Assembly (NCBI GenBank): GCA_964567785.1
Contig: CAZMOK010000110.1
Location: 1-6,608, forward strand
Reading direction: 5' to 3'
DNA from: CAZMOK01 sp964567785
Lineage (GTDB): Bacteria > Bacteroidota > Bacteroidia > Bacteroidales > JAGOPY01
Length of the DNA: 6,608 nt
Within the stretch, counting starts at the first letter, position 1. Every line of letters begins with the position of its first letter. Shown piece after piece: positions 4,991 to 6,608 of the stretch. The position numbers and the translations under genes are program-made. The notes under the pieces were generated by a model that did no database searches, was not told where the DNA came from, and saw only the letters and a program-made list of their open reading frames with translations.

Positions 4991-6022
4991 TCAGATTAAC
5001 GGGATCTCTACTTTGAACGTTTTTCCGTCCTCCTCTACCTTAACCTCCCGATCGGTCAGCATCAGGTAACGGTTCTTTATGTTTTGCAGGCCCATTCCTG
5101 TTGATTTGCCTTGCTGCTGTTTCTTCTGCAGACCGTTCTCCACCCTGAGATAATTATCAGATATCTCTATGTTGATATCGAGGGGCCTTTTAGAAGAAAC
5201 AATATTATGCTTTACGGCGTTTTCGATCAGCAGTTGCAGGGTAAGGGGAGCAATCTTCTTTTTCAGCAGATCATCTTCAATGTCCATTTTTGCCTTCAGT
5301 TTTTCCCCGAAACGGAGTTTCAGCAGGTACACATACGACTCTGTAAACTCAACCTCCCTCGATAATTCGATAAGGTCCTTTCCCCTGTTGTCGAGCACAT
5401 ACCTGTACACATCCGACAGTTTCCTGATGAACTCAGCCGCTTTGTCGCGGTCTTCATAAACCAGCGACGACAAGGTATTAAGACTGTTGAACAAAAAATG
5501 GGGGTTGACCTGTGCCCTGAGCATTTCATATTCGAACTCTGCGCTCTCTTTCCGGTACTTTTCTGCTTCCGCCAGGGAGATCCTCCACTGGTCGAGCAGC
5601 ATAGCACTGAAATCCAGTATGTTCAGCATCAATACAATGAAAGCTGTGACGGCCAGCAAAGTGATCTCATCAGAAAGAAGGATCACAGCAGAAGTATCGA
5701 GCAGAAAAAGGGACAGGATCCGCACACCTGTCACAAGCAAAAATGCAAGTAAAAGGTGTATGAGTGTTTGTATCGCCGACCTTTGCAGCGGCCGGTTTCC
5801 CCAGGGCACTCTTTTATTGAGCACCTTGTTTATCCTGAAAGCAATCTCCACAAACAGGAAAGTGATCAAGACTGAACCCAACGGGACCAGGGGGTTGCCA
5901 AAGATCACATGGTTTCTGTACTGTATGCTGAAAATCACTTCAACCAGAAGGGCAAAGAAGAGCCCTGCGACGAGCGCAAAAAGAATCCGGCTGACAATAC
6001 TTCTGAGAAGCTGGCTGAACAT
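4991..6022 (-). CDS. LytS-type sensor histidine kinase (His_kinase/HATPase)
   Basis: This 343-aa membrane protein has four predicted transmembrane segments (about residues 10-32, 46-64, 85-108 and 112-136). A coiled linker (about 146-168) leads to a His_kinase domain with the motif QVNPHFLFNSLNTL, in which H175 is the predicted phosphorylated histidine. The ATP-binding domain has the N box LLIENAVKHN (264-273) and the glycine box STGMGLQNIKNRY (307-319). No large external domain is seen, so it may sense a membrane signal or a partner protein. It would phosphorylate D55 of the regulator encoded 4 bp downstream. The ATG at 6022 opens the frame directly at the first hydrophobic segment and lies about 31 nt after the predicted transcription start. 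Confidence 0.95.
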   Translation of the reverse strand: MFSQLLRSIVSRILFALVAGLFFALLVEVIFSIQYRNHVIFGNPLVPLGSVLITFLFVEIAFRINKVLNKRVPWGNRPLQRSAIQTLIHLLLAFLLVTGVRILSLFLLDTSAVILLSDEITLLAVTAFIVLMLNILDFSAMLLDQWRISLAEAEKYRKESAEFEYEMLRAQVNPHFLFNSLNTLSSLVYEDRDKAAEFIRKLSDVYRYVLDNRGKDLIELSREVEFTESYVYLLKLRFGEKLKAKMDIEDDLLKKKIAPLTLQLLIENAVKHNIVSSKRPLDINIEISDNYLRVENGLQKKQQQGKSTGMGLQNIKNRYLMLTDREVKVEEDGKTFKVEIPLI

Positions 6023-6033
6023 TTGATCATTCT

Positions 6034-6046
6034 TACAGTTGCTGTA
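6034..6046. promoter_or_regulatory. Perfect 5+3+5 palindrome in the kinase-operon leader
   Basis: TACAG-TTG-CTGTA lies between the predicted transcription start (about 6053) and the kinase start codon. It could be an operator or chance. Part of it (ACAGTT) resembles a half-site of LytTR regulators, but no second half-site lies at the expected spacing. Confidence 0.35.
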
Positions 6047-6059
6047 CCGAGCGTCTGTT

Positions 6060-6089
6060 CAAAAGTAATCAATCCCGCAAGATTTCAAA
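6060..6089 (-). promoter_or_regulatory. Promoter of the kinase-regulator-lipoprotein operon
   Basis: On the minus strand TTTG (6086-6089) is followed after 18 bp by TACTTTTG (6060-6067), close to the Bacteroidota primary sigma consensus TTTG-N19-TAnnTTTG. Transcription would start near 6053, leaving a leader of about 30 nt. It lies in the 92-bp gap after the small secreted protein, so the operon has its own promoter even if readthrough also occurs. Confidence 0.75.
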
Positions 6090-6114
6090 GAACGTTTGTA
6101 ATCTGTATAAGGTC

Positions 6115-6474
6115 TTATGACTTGTCGATTGTCTTTTTCAGGTATTCCTCGCCGTTCCTTTCAATGATGTATTCATATTTTCCTGAAGGAACTTTGCTCA
6201 CGTCAAAATCCATCTCTATAGTGTTGTGCTTCTTCACTTTTCTCTTGTAAAGAGTTTTTCCTGCTTCATCCTTAATGAGGAACCATACAACATCGGCATC
6301 TGTTTTACCAACCCTGAATTCAACCACATCGTTACGGTACTTGTTGATGCAGGCCTCGAAGGTGGTGGCTTTTTCAGTTTCGTTTTTTCCTTTTTTGGTT
6401 TCGCTTCCCTGTGCTTTTACGTTAAGGCCGACAAGAAGGCCGATCAGTGCGAGTGTCAATACTTTTGTTTTCAT
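6115..6474 (-). CDS. Small secreted protein of unknown function
   Basis: The preferred start is ATG at 6474, giving 119 aa; an upstream in-frame ATG at 6498 would add eight residues. The shorter form begins with a classic signal peptide (MKTK, then a hydrophobic core) with a likely cut after VKA and before QG, common in Bacteroidota. It has no lipobox cysteine at the cut, so export to the periplasm or outside is likely. The mature part has a charged, lysine- and glutamate-rich start, then alternating strands (VVEFRVGK, VVWFLIKDEAGKTLYKRKV, IEMDFDVSKVPSGKYEYIIERNGEEYLKKTI) suggesting a small Ig-like beta sandwich. I do not recognise a specific family. The predicted -7 box at 6503-6510 places the transcript start near 6496, which supports the 6474 start. 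It lies 92 bp upstream of the kinase operon in the same direction. Confidence 0.85.
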   Translation of the reverse strand: MKTKVLTLALIGLLVGLNVKAQGSETKKGKNETEKATTFEACINKYRNDVVEFRVGKTDADVVWFLIKDEAGKTLYKRKVKKHNTIEMDFDVSKVPSGKYEYIIERNGEEYLKKTIDKS

Positions 6475-6502
6475 GGCGTTTGTTTTTAAAATGTTCATGA
6501 TC

Positions 6503-6510
6503 CAAAAGTA
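6503..6510 (-). promoter_or_regulatory. -7 promoter box of the small secreted gene (TACTTTTG)
   Basis: The minus strand matches TAnnTTTG exactly, with the same eight bases as the kinase and nfo boxes. The -33 position (about 6530-6533) reads TGTT, only a partial match to TTTG. A weak -33 box would fit a promoter that needs an activator bound at the repeats just upstream. Confidence 0.65.
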
Positions 6511-6541
6511 GGGCGCAGAAAAGCCTTTGAACAGGAGTTTC

Positions 6542-6577
6542 GGGTGAAGTGTCAGAAAAGCAGGGTGAAGTTCAGAA
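6542..6577. promoter_or_regulatory. Pair of direct repeats GGGTGAAGT with 21-bp period
   Basis: GGGTGAAGT occurs at 6542-6550 and 6563-6571, separated by 12 bp. Allowing one inserted base, similarity extends over about 15-16 bp each (6542-6557 and 6563-6577). On the minus strand the pair sits directly upstream of the weak -33 region of the small secreted gene. Nine-bp direct repeats spaced 12-13 bp are typical of LytTR-regulator sites, and a LytTR gene lies in the next operon. The bases differ from the published degenerate LytTR consensus, so the link is inferred from geometry. Confidence 0.5.
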
Positions 6578-6608
6578 TACGGACGGCGAAATGTTAATTA
6601 ACAATTAA

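Noticed and set aside
5487..6026. Plus-strand open frame of 179 codons
   Set aside because: It is antisense to the histidine kinase, whose H, N and G boxes are intact; the plus frame is a serine-rich shadow.
6593..6602. Palindrome GTTAATTAAC near the right edge
   Set aside because: It is a short AT-rich self-complementary word likely by chance, and the window ends too soon to see its context.

Overview
The window looks like chromosomal DNA of a member of the Bacteroidota, probably an environmental Bacteroidales or Marinilabiliales relative. The pointers are promoter boxes of the TAnnTTTG type (TACTTTTG appears three times just upstream of genes), absence of clear Shine-Dalgarno sequences, a tRNA gene without encoded CCA, a LytS/LytTR-type two-component pair, and a lipoprotein and a secreted protein with typical Bacteroidota signal sequences. 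The exact taxon cannot be read from this sequence.

Left end (1-715): an unusual tRNA-Thr neighbourhood, all on the minus strand. It holds one intact tRNA-Thr(CGU) followed by a hairpin terminator. Upstream of it are two perfect tandem 81-bp units that carry the 5' part of the same tRNA but have a 22-nt palindrome instead of an anticodon arm. Downstream is a small GIY-YIG nuclease gene whose stop codon lies inside a third tRNA-Thr remnant that keeps the 3' part and carries the same palindrome with its centre inverted. This is the most unusual part of the window and looks like a minimal nuclease element that splits or duplicates tRNA-Thr.

Middle (715-2827, plus strand): a DoxX-family membrane protein, then about 850 bp without a convincing gene, then nfo (endonuclease IV, with all nine metal ligands present). 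The gap contains DnaA-box-like words, a terminator-like hairpin, and a 15-bp perfect hairpin whose arm recurs a third time to give a 112-bp element with 20-bp terminal inverted repeats.

Right half (2833-6498, minus strand): a histidine kinase (LytS type), its LytTR response regulator 4 bp later, and a lipoprotein with four tandem starch-binding-like (CBM20/CBM48-type) modules 27 bp after that form a probable operon. A good TTTG-N18-TACTTTTG promoter precedes the kinase. Upstream of this operon, in the same direction, is a small secreted protein of unknown function. A pair of 9-bp direct repeats with a 21-bp period lies just upstream of its promoter, which is the geometry expected of a LytTR-protein binding site. 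A plausible but unproven reading is a cell-surface glycan-related response: kinase and regulator control the secreted protein, with the glycan-binding lipoprotein as output or accessory sensor.
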